Source: DAISVY01 sp036826635
GTDB lineage: Bacteria; Zixibacteria; MSB-5A5; GN15; FEB-12
Assembly: GCA_036826635.1 (NCBI GenBank)
Contig: DAISVY010000008.1
Span: forward strand, 1-64,000
Length of the DNA: 64,000 bases
Direction: 5' to 3'
In this document: positions 26,609 to 35,688 of the stretch, one piece after another
Position numbering within the stretch: the first letter of the stretch is position 1
Layout: each line of letters starts with the position of its first letter
The notes under the pieces: generated by a model
Databases searched by the model: none
Seen by the model: only the letters and a program-made list of their open reading frames with translations
What the model was told of the DNA's origin: nothing
Program-made: the position numbers and the translations under genes

Positions 26609-28654
26609 TTACTTCTCGTTCGAATCAGGTTCCCGGAGGGTCCGGCTTTCGACCGACTCGTCATCCTCGACCGGCTCCTCCCCCGAAACGGCACCGACGG
26701 CCACGATACGTCCGAGAATAAACGTAAGATCATCGCGCTGGCTGGCAAAACCGGAGAAATTGTCTATCTCGTCGACGATCCGACGGGCAACCTCGGCCAC
26801 GGACGTATCGTTGTCACTCTTCAGTTGCTCCTGCATGAAATCTATCAAACGCTGTATCCCGTATTGCTCCCCTTCACGATTGATCGCTTCGGTAATACCA
26901 TCGGTATACAGCAGGAAAGCATCCCCTTCGTCCAGCTTCAGGTCGATCTCTTCCAGGGTGTCGCTGAAATCCTCGTCGAGCGTCAGCGGCACGCCCAAAG
27001 GCATACCGGACGGATTCAGCTTCATCACCCGCCGTGTTCCGGCCTTAAACAGAAGCAGAGGATTGTGGCCGGCCGAGACAAGGTTCAGGGTACGTTTTTC
27101 GACATCAAGAATAGCCATCAACACGGTGATAAACATGCCGGGCGGCATGTTACCGGCCAGATAGTCGTTAACCTCGATCAGAATCGAGCGCGCCGAAACG
27201 TCCCGACGAGAATATATCTTCAAAACCGTCCGCAACATCGACATCACGAGCGAGGCCGGCACGCCCTTGCCCGACACATCGGCAACGACAAAGCAGCACC
27301 GTCGTTCATCGATCTCAAAGACGTCATATAAATCGCCGCCGATCATCGAGGCCGCCCGATAAAAAGCATCCACCTCCAGCCCGGACAACCCCGGCAACTG
27401 ATGCGGCAGGAGAGTTTTCTGAATCTGAGAAGCGACTTCGATCTCCTTGGCCATCTTCTCCCGTTCCACGACCGTCTCCCGGTCGCGTCGCAACCGCGTC
27501 ATCATCTCGTTAAGGGCCTTGGATATTTCGAAGAACTCGTCGGCCCCTTCCATAGGCAATTCGCTCTCCAGGTCACCCGAGGAAAACCGCCGCAGGCGTC
27601 GCGTTATATTCACGATTGGCTTAACGAAATAGTTGGACAATAAGTAAATACCGATTACCCCGATCAGGACCAGCACCCCGATCAGCCGGATCACCCGCCA
27701 GCGGGATTCGGACAACTTTTCGAGTATGGACTCCGAAGAATAGGTAATATGCGTTCTACCCAGGAGACGTTCGCCCGACCGTATCGGAAGAATCAGGTAG
27801 TTGACCTCCCGACCGCCGTCGGTCCAGCGCTGAGGAACAGACAGGAGCGCCGGGTCGGCCCGGTCCGGGTAATGGTACGGCTTGCGAATGTTATGAATAT
27901 CATCCGAATGCGCCACCACCGTGCCGGTCGAGTCGGTCAGAACGATACGGGTAAGCGACGGGTTCGAGTTGCAATAGCTGATAACGAGTTCGTCGAATTC
28001 GACATCGCTGCGGTGGTTGATCATGGACAAAGCCGCCTGTTCCGTAATCGTCTGGCCCAGGGCAACCGCCGTGCCGTCGAGATGCGAGTAGATCTCTTTC
28101 GTCGTACGGTCATTGATATAATAGAATGCCGTACCTATTATCAAAGCGACGATCAAAAAAGTCCAGAGCGAGAATTTGGCCCGCAAAGTGAACATGCGTC
28201 TCAGCAGCGGCGTTCCCTGTTCGGCGTCGCGACCGATACGCCTGGTCATGCGCAGCTCGTTCTGTCCGGCCCAGGAGAAATACTCCACGGAATCCATGAT
28301 CTTGCGGATCATGTAGAAGCCCAAACCACCACGACGCCCCGACTCGATCAGCCGATCCAGATCGAGTTTGCCGCTGCCTTCGGGACGGAACGAACGACCG
28401 GTATCAATCAGCGAAAAAACGATAAGCTTCTTGTATACCACGATGCGCAGCCGAAGCATACCGGTCTCATAGAGATAGGCATGGCGAACGATATTGGTCG
28501 CTCCCTCTTCGATAGCCAGCGCGACCGCCGAAACGTCCTTACGGCTCATGCCGGCGGAGGCACAGGCCTCACGCACGGTTCGCTGGACGCTGTCGAGATA
28601 TTTTTCCTCGGCCGGAAACTCGGCGTTGATTTCCTTGGTGGGTCGGCGAAACAT
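26609..28654 (-). CDS. Fusion: RsbW-like kinase + sensor + HAMP + SpoIIE-type phosphatase
   Basis: 681 residues. N-terminal HATPase_c domain of the anti-sigma kinase class (A-I-E-E-G-A-T-N with Glu50 and Asn54, D-T-G-R-S-F, G-G-L-G-F-Y-M-I-R). Membrane helix 162-180, a roughly 140-residue extracytoplasmic region, second helix 321-343, HAMP 344-395, then a SpoIIE/PP2C phosphatase from about 405 (I-G-G-D-L-Y-D with Asp441, A-D-V-S-G-K-G-V-P-A, D-G-I-T-E-A). One polypeptide therefore carries both the kinase and phosphatase of a partner-switching module plus a signal input, with the STAS substrate encoded next. The kinase domain could also bind an unlinked sigma factor; none is in this window. 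Confidence 0.92.
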   Translation of the reverse strand: MFRRPTKEINAEFPAEEKYLDSVQRTVREACASAGMSRKDVSAVALAIEEGATNIVRHAYLYETGMLRLRIVVYKKLIVFSLIDTGRSFRPEGSGKLDLDRLIESGRRGGLGFYMIRKIMDSVEYFSWAGQNELRMTRRIGRDAEQGTPLLRRMFTLRAKFSLWTFLIVALIIGTAFYYINDRTTKEIYSHLDGTAVALGQTITEQAALSMINHRSDVEFDELVISYCNSNPSLTRIVLTDSTGTVVAHSDDIHNIRKPYHYPDRADPALLSVPQRWTDGGREVNYLILPIRSGERLLGRTHITYSSESILEKLSESRWRVIRLIGVLVLIGVIGIYLLSNYFVKPIVNITRRLRRFSSGDLESELPMEGADEFFEISKALNEMMTRLRRDRETVVEREKMAKEIEVASQIQKTLLPHQLPGLSGLEVDAFYRAASMIGGDLYDVFEIDERRCCFVVADVSGKGVPASLVMSMLRTVLKIYSRRDVSARSILIEVNDYLAGNMPPGMFITVLMAILDVEKRTLNLVSAGHNPLLLFKAGTRRVMKLNPSGMPLGVPLTLDEDFSDTLEEIDLKLDEGDAFLLYTDGITEAINREGEQYGIQRLIDFMQEQLKSDNDTSVAEVARRIVDEIDNFSGFASQRDDLTFILGRIVAVGAVSGEEPVEDDESVESRTLREPDSNEK

Positions 28655-28705
28655 GACTGGAAACTTGCCCGTTCAGACGGAAAACACCAGTAAAAAACGT
28701 CAGAA

Positions 28706-30535
28706 TTACTTGTTGTCGACGGGAGCCTCGGTCCCCAGACGCAGACGGGCCTGTTCGATATTGCTGAGGGTATTGGGATTGTTGGGGAATCTCCGCAGCA
28801 CCTTTTCCCAGACCTCGATTGCTTTTTGGTACTCCTTGTTGCGCATGTATCTCAGGCCATCCAGATACCAGCCCCAGACCTCCTGGTCTCTTTCCAGATC
28901 TTCAAGAGTCGAGGTCCTGGTTTGGGCCTGGGAGATTCTGTCGAGGTAATCCCGGGCCACTGTCTCATCCGGGTTAACTTTGAGAATAGACCGGAACTGA
29001 CCGGCGGCTTCATCAAATCGCCCTTTTTCGAACAACTCGATACCCAACCGCAGTTTCTCGGGCAGACCCATTTTGGTGAGAACTTCCCGCTTGGCCCGAC
29101 CGGCTTCCTCATTATCGGGATCCAGCTCCAGCACCCGGGTGTAAGCTTCGATTGCCTCGGCCAACTGTCCGGCCGCGGCCGCCTTCCGGGCACGGTCGAG
29201 ATTTTCGCCGACTTCAGAAACAATGGCTTGATGGTTACGACGTTGCAACAACTGAGCCCGCGGGTTAGCCTGATCGATATCAAAGATCAAATCGAGCAGA
29301 TCAAGCGACGCATGGTAACTGCCCCGCGTATACAGCAACTCGGCCTGCTCCAGAAAACTGTTGATAGTCTGATTCCGTTCGGCTTCGGCCTGACGCAACC
29401 GAGCTTCCTGTTCCCGCTGTACCCGGCGGGCTTCGGCGATGGCCGCCAGAGAACCTATGATTTCCTCGTTTTCCCAGTCGTATTCCAGCGCCCGTTCGAA
29501 ATACACCGCGGCCGAGTCCAGCTCAAAACGCCGCAGATAGCTGTTGGCCGTTTCCATCAGGGCCCTGAACTGCTTCTCTTCCTCACTCGGTTCCGGCGGC
29601 AACTTGGCCAGCTCCCGCAACCGTATCTGTTCACTGACCGATTTCCCAAGGAAGAAAGAAAGCGAGAAATGATGGATATTATCGACGTAATCTACCAGTT
29701 TATAGGCGTAATCAACCTTAAGACGACCGTGTCGCAGCCCGACACCGAGTGTCAGATTGTCCCGATCATAACCGGCTCGCAGGTTATAGCGATCCAGGAA
29801 CGACAGCTCGGCTCCGGCGTGAACTTTGAAAGCCCTGTCCTCATGCTTCTCCAAGTCCACCCCCGCCGAGAAGGACGTATGCTCGGAAAGGTGAAGCTGC
29901 GAAAGCGACAAACCACCGGTCACCGAGCGAGGCGTTTTTTCCGAAAGGGAATCCAGGGCCAGTTCCGGCTGCATCAGATTCCGGGCAATGGCCCCAAGCG
30001 CCAGACCATGACAAATATCGATACGCCAACCGAGATCCAGCCCGACGCCATAATCGGAAACATTGTCGAGCGACTGATTGACAATTTTAAGACTGATACC
30101 CGTAGATAAAAACCGCCCGACATTGCGCCCGTATGACAGCAACATCTGCGTATACGAATAGTCGAATGTCCCGCGGTCGGCAAAATCGACCCGTCGAACG
30201 ATGTCACCGGTGCCGATCCGCATGAACCCCGCCCCCACGCCGTGATTTTCCGTAATCGGATACACCCAGGAAGCAAAATCGTAGATGGAGCTTTCGAACA
30301 AAACAGTATGCATGAAAGCTGCTTCCTGATACTCCAGCGCCGACAAACCGGCCGGATTATAGTAAATAGCGGTAGCGTCGCACGAAAGAGTCGTAAAAGC
30401 GCCGCCCATTCCCAGCGAGCGGGCTCCCGCACCGAGCGAGAACGGGGTTTCCCGACCGGCGTCACCGGCCCGGGCAACCGAAAGCGCCAGCATCGTCAGT
30501 ATGATCAGCGCGATATATGTCCGTCGCCGTATCAT
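28706..30535 (-). CDS. PorV/PorQ-like outer-membrane beta-barrel fused to TPR domain
   Basis: 609 residues. Signal peptide (I-A-L-I-I-L-T-M-L-A-L-S-V-A-R-A), then a UPF0164/PorV-like barrel opening G-A-G-A-R-S-L-G-M-G-G-A-F with A-I-Y-Y-N-P-A-G-L, ending at about residue 295 (H-H-F-S-L-S-F-F-L-G). Residues 310-600 are coiled and TPR repeats (Y-L-R-R-F-E-L-D-S-A-A-V-Y-F-E-R-A, Y-T-R-V-L-E-L-D-P-D-N-E-E). PorV-family proteins serve type IX secretion or outer-membrane substrate shuttling in Bacteroidetes; here the TPR domain would be periplasmic. It overlaps the upstream FlgD-Ig gene by four bases. Confidence 0.88.
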   Translation of the reverse strand: MIRRRTYIALIILTMLALSVARAGDAGRETPFSLGAGARSLGMGGAFTTLSCDATAIYYNPAGLSALEYQEAAFMHTVLFESSIYDFASWVYPITENHGVGAGFMRIGTGDIVRRVDFADRGTFDYSYTQMLLSYGRNVGRFLSTGISLKIVNQSLDNVSDYGVGLDLGWRIDICHGLALGAIARNLMQPELALDSLSEKTPRSVTGGLSLSQLHLSEHTSFSAGVDLEKHEDRAFKVHAGAELSFLDRYNLRAGYDRDNLTLGVGLRHGRLKVDYAYKLVDYVDNIHHFSLSFFLGKSVSEQIRLRELAKLPPEPSEEEKQFRALMETANSYLRRFELDSAAVYFERALEYDWENEEIIGSLAAIAEARRVQREQEARLRQAEAERNQTINSFLEQAELLYTRGSYHASLDLLDLIFDIDQANPRAQLLQRRNHQAIVSEVGENLDRARKAAAAGQLAEAIEAYTRVLELDPDNEEAGRAKREVLTKMGLPEKLRLGIELFEKGRFDEAAGQFRSILKVNPDETVARDYLDRISQAQTRTSTLEDLERDQEVWGWYLDGLRYMRNKEYQKAIEVWEKVLRRFPNNPNTLSNIEQARLRLGTEAPVDNK

Positions 30536-33516
30536 TTGAGCACCGCCACTTTCAGGATTGCTTTATCGTCTCCGCCCAAAGCCTCGATAACCGCCACGTA
30601 CACGCCGTTTAACACCATGTCCGACTCATTGTCACGGCCGTTCCAGAAAACAGACTGTAATCCCGGAGCCGTTCCCGGATCGCCCAGGGCCAGATCAAGG
30701 CGATACACCTCTTCCCCGGTCAGGGTCAGCACCCGAAACTTGACGGCTGAAGCCTGCGGCAAATAGTAATTAAACTCGGCCGGCTCTTCGACGGGATTGA
30801 ACGGGTTGTTGCGAATAGTAAACGAACCCTTCAGCGTAGCCGGCACTGTCGTGTACACTTCGTTAAGCACCCAGCCGGCGTCATCTTCCGAAACCACCTG
30901 CACCGGCTCGCCGGCCAGCGGACCGGAAGCAAAACTTGCGACAAGATCGTCGGTATCGAACCTGATACCGAATTCCTCGCTGCCCTCCGCTTTAACCCTC
31001 GCCCGGAATGAGACCCTGGCGGTATCGCCAGCCGCAACGACGTAATCATTGAAAATCAAGCGAAGCTGATCCGCCCCGACGGTAGCCGTAGCCACTTTGA
31101 GACCATCATCGTATAACCCGGCCGTCCCGGCCTCAAGCACCGAGCGCACACTAAGCGGTTGATCGGAACGATCCACGAACGAAAGCACCAGCGATTCGAG
31201 CTTCGTATCGGCAATAGACGAAGCTCCCGGGTTAATCAAAACCAACTCGAACAAATCCCTCTCACCGGACGGAAGAACGAGATTCGAACTCACGACTCGC
31301 CCCTCAGCGTATAACACCACCTGCGGAGAAGTCACCGGGAGCGTTATTTCAAAAGCCGTGTCGGTGATATACGCCGGAAGGTTGGTGTTCAGATCAAGAG
31401 GCTTGTCGATCAGGGCAAAACCGATTCTCACGGTCGTATCGTACATCGGGGCCGTGAAAGATATCCCGCGCGGTTCGCCGACATCGACGATACCGGTCAG
31501 GGGATCTTCCACCCCCAGATCCATACCATGGGTGGTTATCTCGAAAACCGCGCTTCCCGCGGCGGCTTCACCGGCGTTGAGAATCGTAATAACGATAGAG
31601 AATTCGGCACCTATGCTGACATATCCCTGTTCCGCCCCGAGCAATACGTGGGACAACGACAACATGGCCGCCTCCTGTATATTGGCCAGGGCGATATTGT
31701 CCACGGGCGGAAGCTGACTGACCCCGAGCGTCGTAATGTCTATCCAGAAGATCTCCGCCGGGTTAGCCGTGCCCGAAGCCGTCACGTCGAAAAGGACCTC
31801 CACCGTATCCTCGCCCGGAACACCGGGGACGGTCATATCGGACTCGAAAGTCGAGTTGCCGTCGGAAACCATGCGGATATCAAAAGGCGACATATCGGAA
31901 GTCGACAGGTTGGCAATGCGGCAAACGATCTGAAACGGTTGCCAGGTATTCACCTTCGGCGAATTAACCGACCTGACCGACACCTCGACAATCTGCACGA
32001 TGGGCAGTTCCTCGACATTCACCAATTGATCACCGAAGGAAGTGGTAAAAGTCAGAGCGTTGGCCGCACCGCGATGATGATAGAAAATCGACGCCGCCAC
32101 GCTCAGTTGTGCGCCGACCTGATCTTCCGGGATGAAAATGTGCTCGGTTTCGATCCGGTTACTCCCGACCACCAGCGTATCTTCGGAGATAATCAGGTTC
32201 GTCGTGGTGGAAAAACCGCTGCCCGCAACCTGAAAACTGGAGCGCGACGGATCGACCAACACCGGTTCCGTACCGTCTACCAAAAGGTCAAACTCGAAAT
32301 ACGTTTCCTGCCCCGAGGCTACGAGGTCGGGAGTAAAACTGCCCTCGACATACGTCAACCGTACACCCGGAAGCAGATAGAGAGAATCAACCGGCAATTC
32401 AGGAAGAGTGAAGACACTGCCACCGGAAATAAGTCGATATTCGAAACCGAGACGATACCAACCGGGGGCAAGATCAAGAGAGGAATCAACAACCCCCTCG
32501 ATACCCGCATAATGGATGGTGTCCGACTCGAAACTGTCATACGCCACGTTACTGTCGAGCAAAACGGCCAGAACCGAGTCATCGGTCGAAAGAAGTCGAA
32601 TCGCCAAGTCGGTTTCATCTATCGGCCCGGAGAAACCGGTCGCGGCAATATCAAAAGAGACATCAAACAACGCCCCGCTATGGACCGAATCCGGTTTCAG
32701 CGTACCATCCACGAAACGCACCTCGGCCTGCGGAAGGACCTCGACCGGTACTCTCATCGTGTCGTGCACAACCAGTTGGGAATCGGCCGGCCGGTATATA
32801 CTCTCCAAAACCAGTATCAAGGTGTCCGGACCGGGACTCAGAGCACTGGTGGGCAAATCCATCAACAACGTATCACTCACCCCGTCAGTCCGGGGAGTGA
32901 AAAAGAGCTTAAGCGACCCGCCCCCGGAGGCAAAAAAGGCCTTGAGGTTCGGCTGCGTTATCGCCGTAAGTCCCCCGCCGTTGGCCACCGCTACTTCAAT
33001 CGCGGTCGGTAACCCGGCGTAGATAGCCGACACGGGATCACCGTGAATATCGAAAGTCTCAAGGATATCGTACCCGTTGAATACAACCACTTCCCCCAAT
33101 GACACGACACCGGAGTTGAAAGCCGTCATCTCAATCGGGCCCGAAAGCCCGTCGTATGTAACCCCCAGCGACAGAAAATCAATGATACCTTCGGAGAATA
33201 AAGACGAATCATCGATCACGGCGGGAGACAATGTTCCGCTGGAACTGCTGAGAGTAATGGGATGGGCCGACAGGTCGTAGTCGACAACCGGACTGGAACT
33301 GTCGTCCAACAGGAAAATCTGCGCCGTGGTTACCAGAGGATGTCCCACTACCTGCTGCGGCGCCACGTTGAGCACGAGCTGGTTTAACGGTCCGGCCGTA
33401 GCCCGGACATGATCAGCATCAGACCCGGACGGGTCAGCCCAAACAACGTCACCAGCCACCGCAAGAAAAACTGCGAGAGACAAGACCAGAGTCAAACATT
33501 TAGCTGCAATCCTCAC
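30532..33516 (-). CDS. Large secreted Ig-like protein with C-terminal FlgD-Ig sorting domain
   Basis: About 994 residues. The signal peptide (C-L-T-L-V-L-S-L-A-V-F-L-A-V-A-G-D-V-V-W-A) is followed by repeated beta-sandwich modules (motifs R-F-V-D-G-T-L-K-P-D-S-V-H-S-G and L-T-Y-V-E-G-S-F-T-P-D recur) and a C-terminal FlgD-Ig-like domain: N-N-P-F-N-P-V-E-E-P, F-W-N-G-R-D, G-V-Y-V-A-V-I-E, ending I-L-K-V-A-V-L-K. I choose GTG at 33516 (AGAGG nine bases upstream); TTG at 33525 is an alternative. Its C-terminal domain and the PorV-like gene that follows with a four-base overlap suggest a substrate and outer-membrane partner pair. Confidence 0.85.
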   Translation of the reverse strand: MRIAAKCLTLVLSLAVFLAVAGDVVWADPSGSDADHVRATAGPLNQLVLNVAPQQVVGHPLVTTAQIFLLDDSSSPVVDYDLSAHPITLSSSSGTLSPAVIDDSSLFSEGIIDFLSLGVTYDGLSGPIEMTAFNSGVVSLGEVVVFNGYDILETFDIHGDPVSAIYAGLPTAIEVAVANGGGLTAITQPNLKAFFASGGGSLKLFFTPRTDGVSDTLLMDLPTSALSPGPDTLILVLESIYRPADSQLVVHDTMRVPVEVLPQAEVRFVDGTLKPDSVHSGALFDVSFDIAATGFSGPIDETDLAIRLLSTDDSVLAVLLDSNVAYDSFESDTIHYAGIEGVVDSSLDLAPGWYRLGFEYRLISGGSVFTLPELPVDSLYLLPGVRLTYVEGSFTPDLVASGQETYFEFDLLVDGTEPVLVDPSRSSFQVAGSGFSTTTNLIISEDTLVVGSNRIETEHIFIPEDQVGAQLSVAASIFYHHRGAANALTFTTSFGDQLVNVEELPIVQIVEVSVRSVNSPKVNTWQPFQIVCRIANLSTSDMSPFDIRMVSDGNSTFESDMTVPGVPGEDTVEVLFDVTASGTANPAEIFWIDITTLGVSQLPPVDNIALANIQEAAMLSLSHVLLGAEQGYVSIGAEFSIVITILNAGEAAAGSAVFEITTHGMDLGVEDPLTGIVDVGEPRGISFTAPMYDTTVRIGFALIDKPLDLNTNLPAYITDTAFEITLPVTSPQVVLYAEGRVVSSNLVLPSGERDLFELVLINPGASSIADTKLESLVLSFVDRSDQPLSVRSVLEAGTAGLYDDGLKVATATVGADQLRLIFNDYVVAAGDTARVSFRARVKAEGSEEFGIRFDTDDLVASFASGPLAGEPVQVVSEDDAGWVLNEVYTTVPATLKGSFTIRNNPFNPVEEPAEFNYYLPQASAVKFRVLTLTGEEVYRLDLALGDPGTAPGLQSVFWNGRDNESDMVLNGVYVAVIEALGGDDKAILKVAVLK

Positions 33517-33817
33517 AGAAGCCAACCTCTGCCATGTTTAGTCCCGGACAACAGAGCAATGGTAACTAAGGAGCAAAGGATATGCCCCTCAACCTGTTGC
33601 GCGACAGATAACTACCGGAAAATTATTCCCACACGAGAGAATCCGGGGACAATTGTAAGTAACTTATCCAAAATCACTTAAAAATCACATTATGGCATTC
33701 AAGGTCTGCGATACAACCATGGGCCATTTCAAGAACCGAAACCATTAACTTTAACCTGTCTCAGTATGCAACATGGTGCAGCAAAGAGGCAACGCGCGGC
33801 AGAGGATATCGATGTTC
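33517..33817. other. Intergenic region between folD and the FlgD-Ig gene
   Basis: 301 bases that should hold the promoter of the operon beginning with the FlgD-Ig gene; I could not fix a convincing -35/-10 pair. One visible structure is a direct repeat AAAATCAC at 33670-33677 and 33681-33688, an 11-base period about 155 bases upstream of the gene, which could be an operator. No ORF, RNA gene or clear terminator is visible. Confidence 0.4.
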
Positions 33818-34708
33818 TCACCTGGGCGAACCGGCCGTATGTTCAGCCGCCATGACGGTATTGCTCATCAGCATAGCAATCGTCATTGGCCCGACACCGC
33901 CCGGTACCGGTGTGATATATGAGGCTTTTTCGACAACTTCATCGAAGACAACATCGCCCGTCAGGTAGTACCCTTTTTCGTTCCCGGAATCCTCCACCCG
34001 ATTAACCCCGACATCAATCACCACAGCCCCGTCTTTGACCATCCCGGCGGTAATAGTACCCGGATGTCCGACCGCGGCGATAAGGATATCGGCCTCTCGA
34101 GTTACCGAAGCCAGATCGGGAGTACGGGAGTGGGCCACGGTGACTGTAGCATCGGCCCCGGGGCCTTTTTGCATCAACAAAGCGGCCAGAGGTTTACCGA
34201 CGATATTGGAACGCCCCACGATGACAACCCGCCGACCGGCCGGATTGATCTCGTAATACTCCAGCAATTTCATAATGCCATGCGGGGTACAGGAAACGAA
34301 TCCCGGACGCCCCATCAGAAGAAGACCGACATTGTGCGGATGAAAACCGTCCACATCCTTGTCGGGTCGAATGCGAAGCGTCACGGTCAACTCGTCGATA
34401 TGCCCCGGCAGGGGGGATTGCACCAGAATACCGTGAATCTTGTCGTTGGCGTTAAGTTCGTCGACAATCCGAAGCAGATCGGCCTGTGTCGTATTTTCAG
34501 GACGAGTGATAATCTCGGAGTACAGGCCCAGCTTTTCGCATGCTCGCGCTTTGGAATTGACATAGGTAACGGAAGCCGGATCATCCCCGACCCTTACCGC
34601 AGCCAGCCCCGGCACCACTCCCTTTTCCCTGAGAGCGTGAATGCGTTCCTTGAGATCTTTTCGTACCTGTTTCGCTACAAGCTTACCGTCAATAAGTACT
34701 GCGGACAT
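33818..34708 (-). CDS. folD: Bifunctional methylenetetrahydrofolate dehydrogenase/cyclohydrolase FolD
   Basis: 296 residues. The family signatures are clear: V-G-D-D-P-A-S-V-T-Y-V-N-S-K, G-I-L-V-Q-S-P-L-P-G-H-I, P-D-K-D-V-D-G-F-H-P-H-N, C-T-P-H-G-I-M, V-V-I-V-G-R-S-N-I-V-G-K-P, and P-V-P-G-G-V-G-P-M-T at the end. The catalytic Lys is in V-N-S-K. It interconverts one-carbon forms of tetrahydrofolate using NADP. It lies 15 bases after ymdB and is the last gene of the zapA-rny-ymdB-folD run. Confidence 0.98.
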   Translation of the reverse strand: MSAVLIDGKLVAKQVRKDLKERIHALREKGVVPGLAAVRVGDDPASVTYVNSKARACEKLGLYSEIITRPENTTQADLLRIVDELNANDKIHGILVQSPLPGHIDELTVTLRIRPDKDVDGFHPHNVGLLLMGRPGFVSCTPHGIMKLLEYYEINPAGRRVVIVGRSNIVGKPLAALLMQKGPGADATVTVAHSRTPDLASVTREADILIAAVGHPGTITAGMVKDGAVVIDVGVNRVEDSGNEKGYYLTGDVVFDEVVEKASYITPVPGGVGPMTIAMLMSNTVMAAEHTAGSPR

Positions 34709-34723
34709 ATTTTTCTCGCCTTC

Positions 34724-35551
34724 CTAATCAACATCATGCTGCGGACCATTCTGGTATTCCGCCAGGTCAAAACAGCGACTCACACGCTCGAAATGCACCG
34801 CCCGCCCGGTCTCCGCATCCACCCGCAACAGGGCTCCCTGAAGTCTCACATCATCCCGGGCCGTGGTGAAACGTTTGGGCATCCCGGTAAGGAACCGCCC
34901 CAGCGACGGTTTCTTGTCCATACCGATGATCGAATCCTGGGGACCGGTCATACCGGCATCGGTCAGATAAGCCGTACCCCGCGGGCTGATATTTTCGTCG
35001 GCCGTAGGTACATGCGTGTGAGTACCGATGACAGCCGAGACCCGACCGTCAAGATAATAGGCCATGGCCTGTTTTTCCGAAGTCGCCTCGGCGTGAAAGT
35101 CGACGATTATAATCGGGGTCCGGGTTTTCATCCAGTTGATCTCCCGGTCGGCGGTTCGGAAGGGACAATCCGTCGCCGGCATATAGGTGCGCCCGATCAG
35201 ATTAAGCACGCCGATCTTACATTCGCCGACGAGATCGACAAACGAACCGTTACCGGGGACTCCTTCGGGGTAATTGGCCGGCCGGAGCAACTTAGGCGTT
35301 TCGTTGAGATACTCCAGTATCTGCACCCGGTCCCAGATATGATTTCCCGAAGTCTGAAGATCAATCCCGTAAGTGAACATCTTCCGCGACATCTCCGGTG
35401 TGATACCGAACCCACCGGCGGCGTTTTCGATATTGGCAATAACGTAATCGGCGTGGAATTCTTCGCGCAAGGGCTTGATGAGGTACGCAGCGGCCTGCCG
35501 GCCGGGACGACCGCAGACGTCCGCAACAAAAAGCACGGTCAACTCAGGCAT
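34724..35551 (-). CDS. ymdB: YmdB-family metallophosphoesterase
   Basis: 275 residues, the usual size. Metal-binding motifs of the family include V-A-D-V-C-G-R-P-G-R, N-I-E-N-A-A-G-G-F-G-I, T-S-G-N-H-I-W-D, V-D-F-H-A-E-A-T-S-E-K and I-G-T-H-T-H-V-P-T-A-D. YmdB acts as a 2',3'-cyclic phosphodiesterase and affects RNA turnover and biofilm decisions in Bacillus, where it is also encoded next to rny. The same rny-ymdB order is seen here. Confidence 0.95.
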   Translation of the reverse strand: MPELTVLFVADVCGRPGRQAAAYLIKPLREEFHADYVIANIENAAGGFGITPEMSRKMFTYGIDLQTSGNHIWDRVQILEYLNETPKLLRPANYPEGVPGNGSFVDLVGECKIGVLNLIGRTYMPATDCPFRTADREINWMKTRTPIIIVDFHAEATSEKQAMAYYLDGRVSAVIGTHTHVPTADENISPRGTAYLTDAGMTGPQDSIIGMDKKPSLGRFLTGMPKRFTTARDDVRLQGALLRVDAETGRAVHFERVSRCFDLAEYQNGPQHDVD

Positions 35552-35626
35552 GGAAACTCTTTTCTAAGGCGGAAGAGAGTCGGAACCGGGATATCCGCCT
35601 GTATCCCGACACCATGTACAACGCAA

Positions 35627-35658
35627 ATCAGGTGGAGTCTAACACAACTCCACCTGAT
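35627..35658 (-). terminator. Hairpin downstream of rny
   Basis: A 12 bp perfect stem (35627-35638 with 35647-35658, eight-base loop) lies 30 bases after the rny stop. Only a short T-rich stretch follows, so it may reduce readthrough into ymdB or protect the rny 3' end rather than terminate fully. Confidence 0.6.
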
Positions 35659-35688
35659 AATCAACCGCTTTTCAGTCGAACCGAAAGT

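Noticed and set aside
28826..30109. 427-codon plus-strand ORF opposite the PorV-like gene
   Set aside because: No start signal, no motif, and fully covered by a gene with signal peptide and known domains.
31528..33012. 494-codon plus-strand ORF opposite the FlgD-Ig gene
   Set aside because: Composition rich in Arg, His and Gln is typical of antisense translation; the minus-strand gene has a signal peptide and a C-terminal domain.
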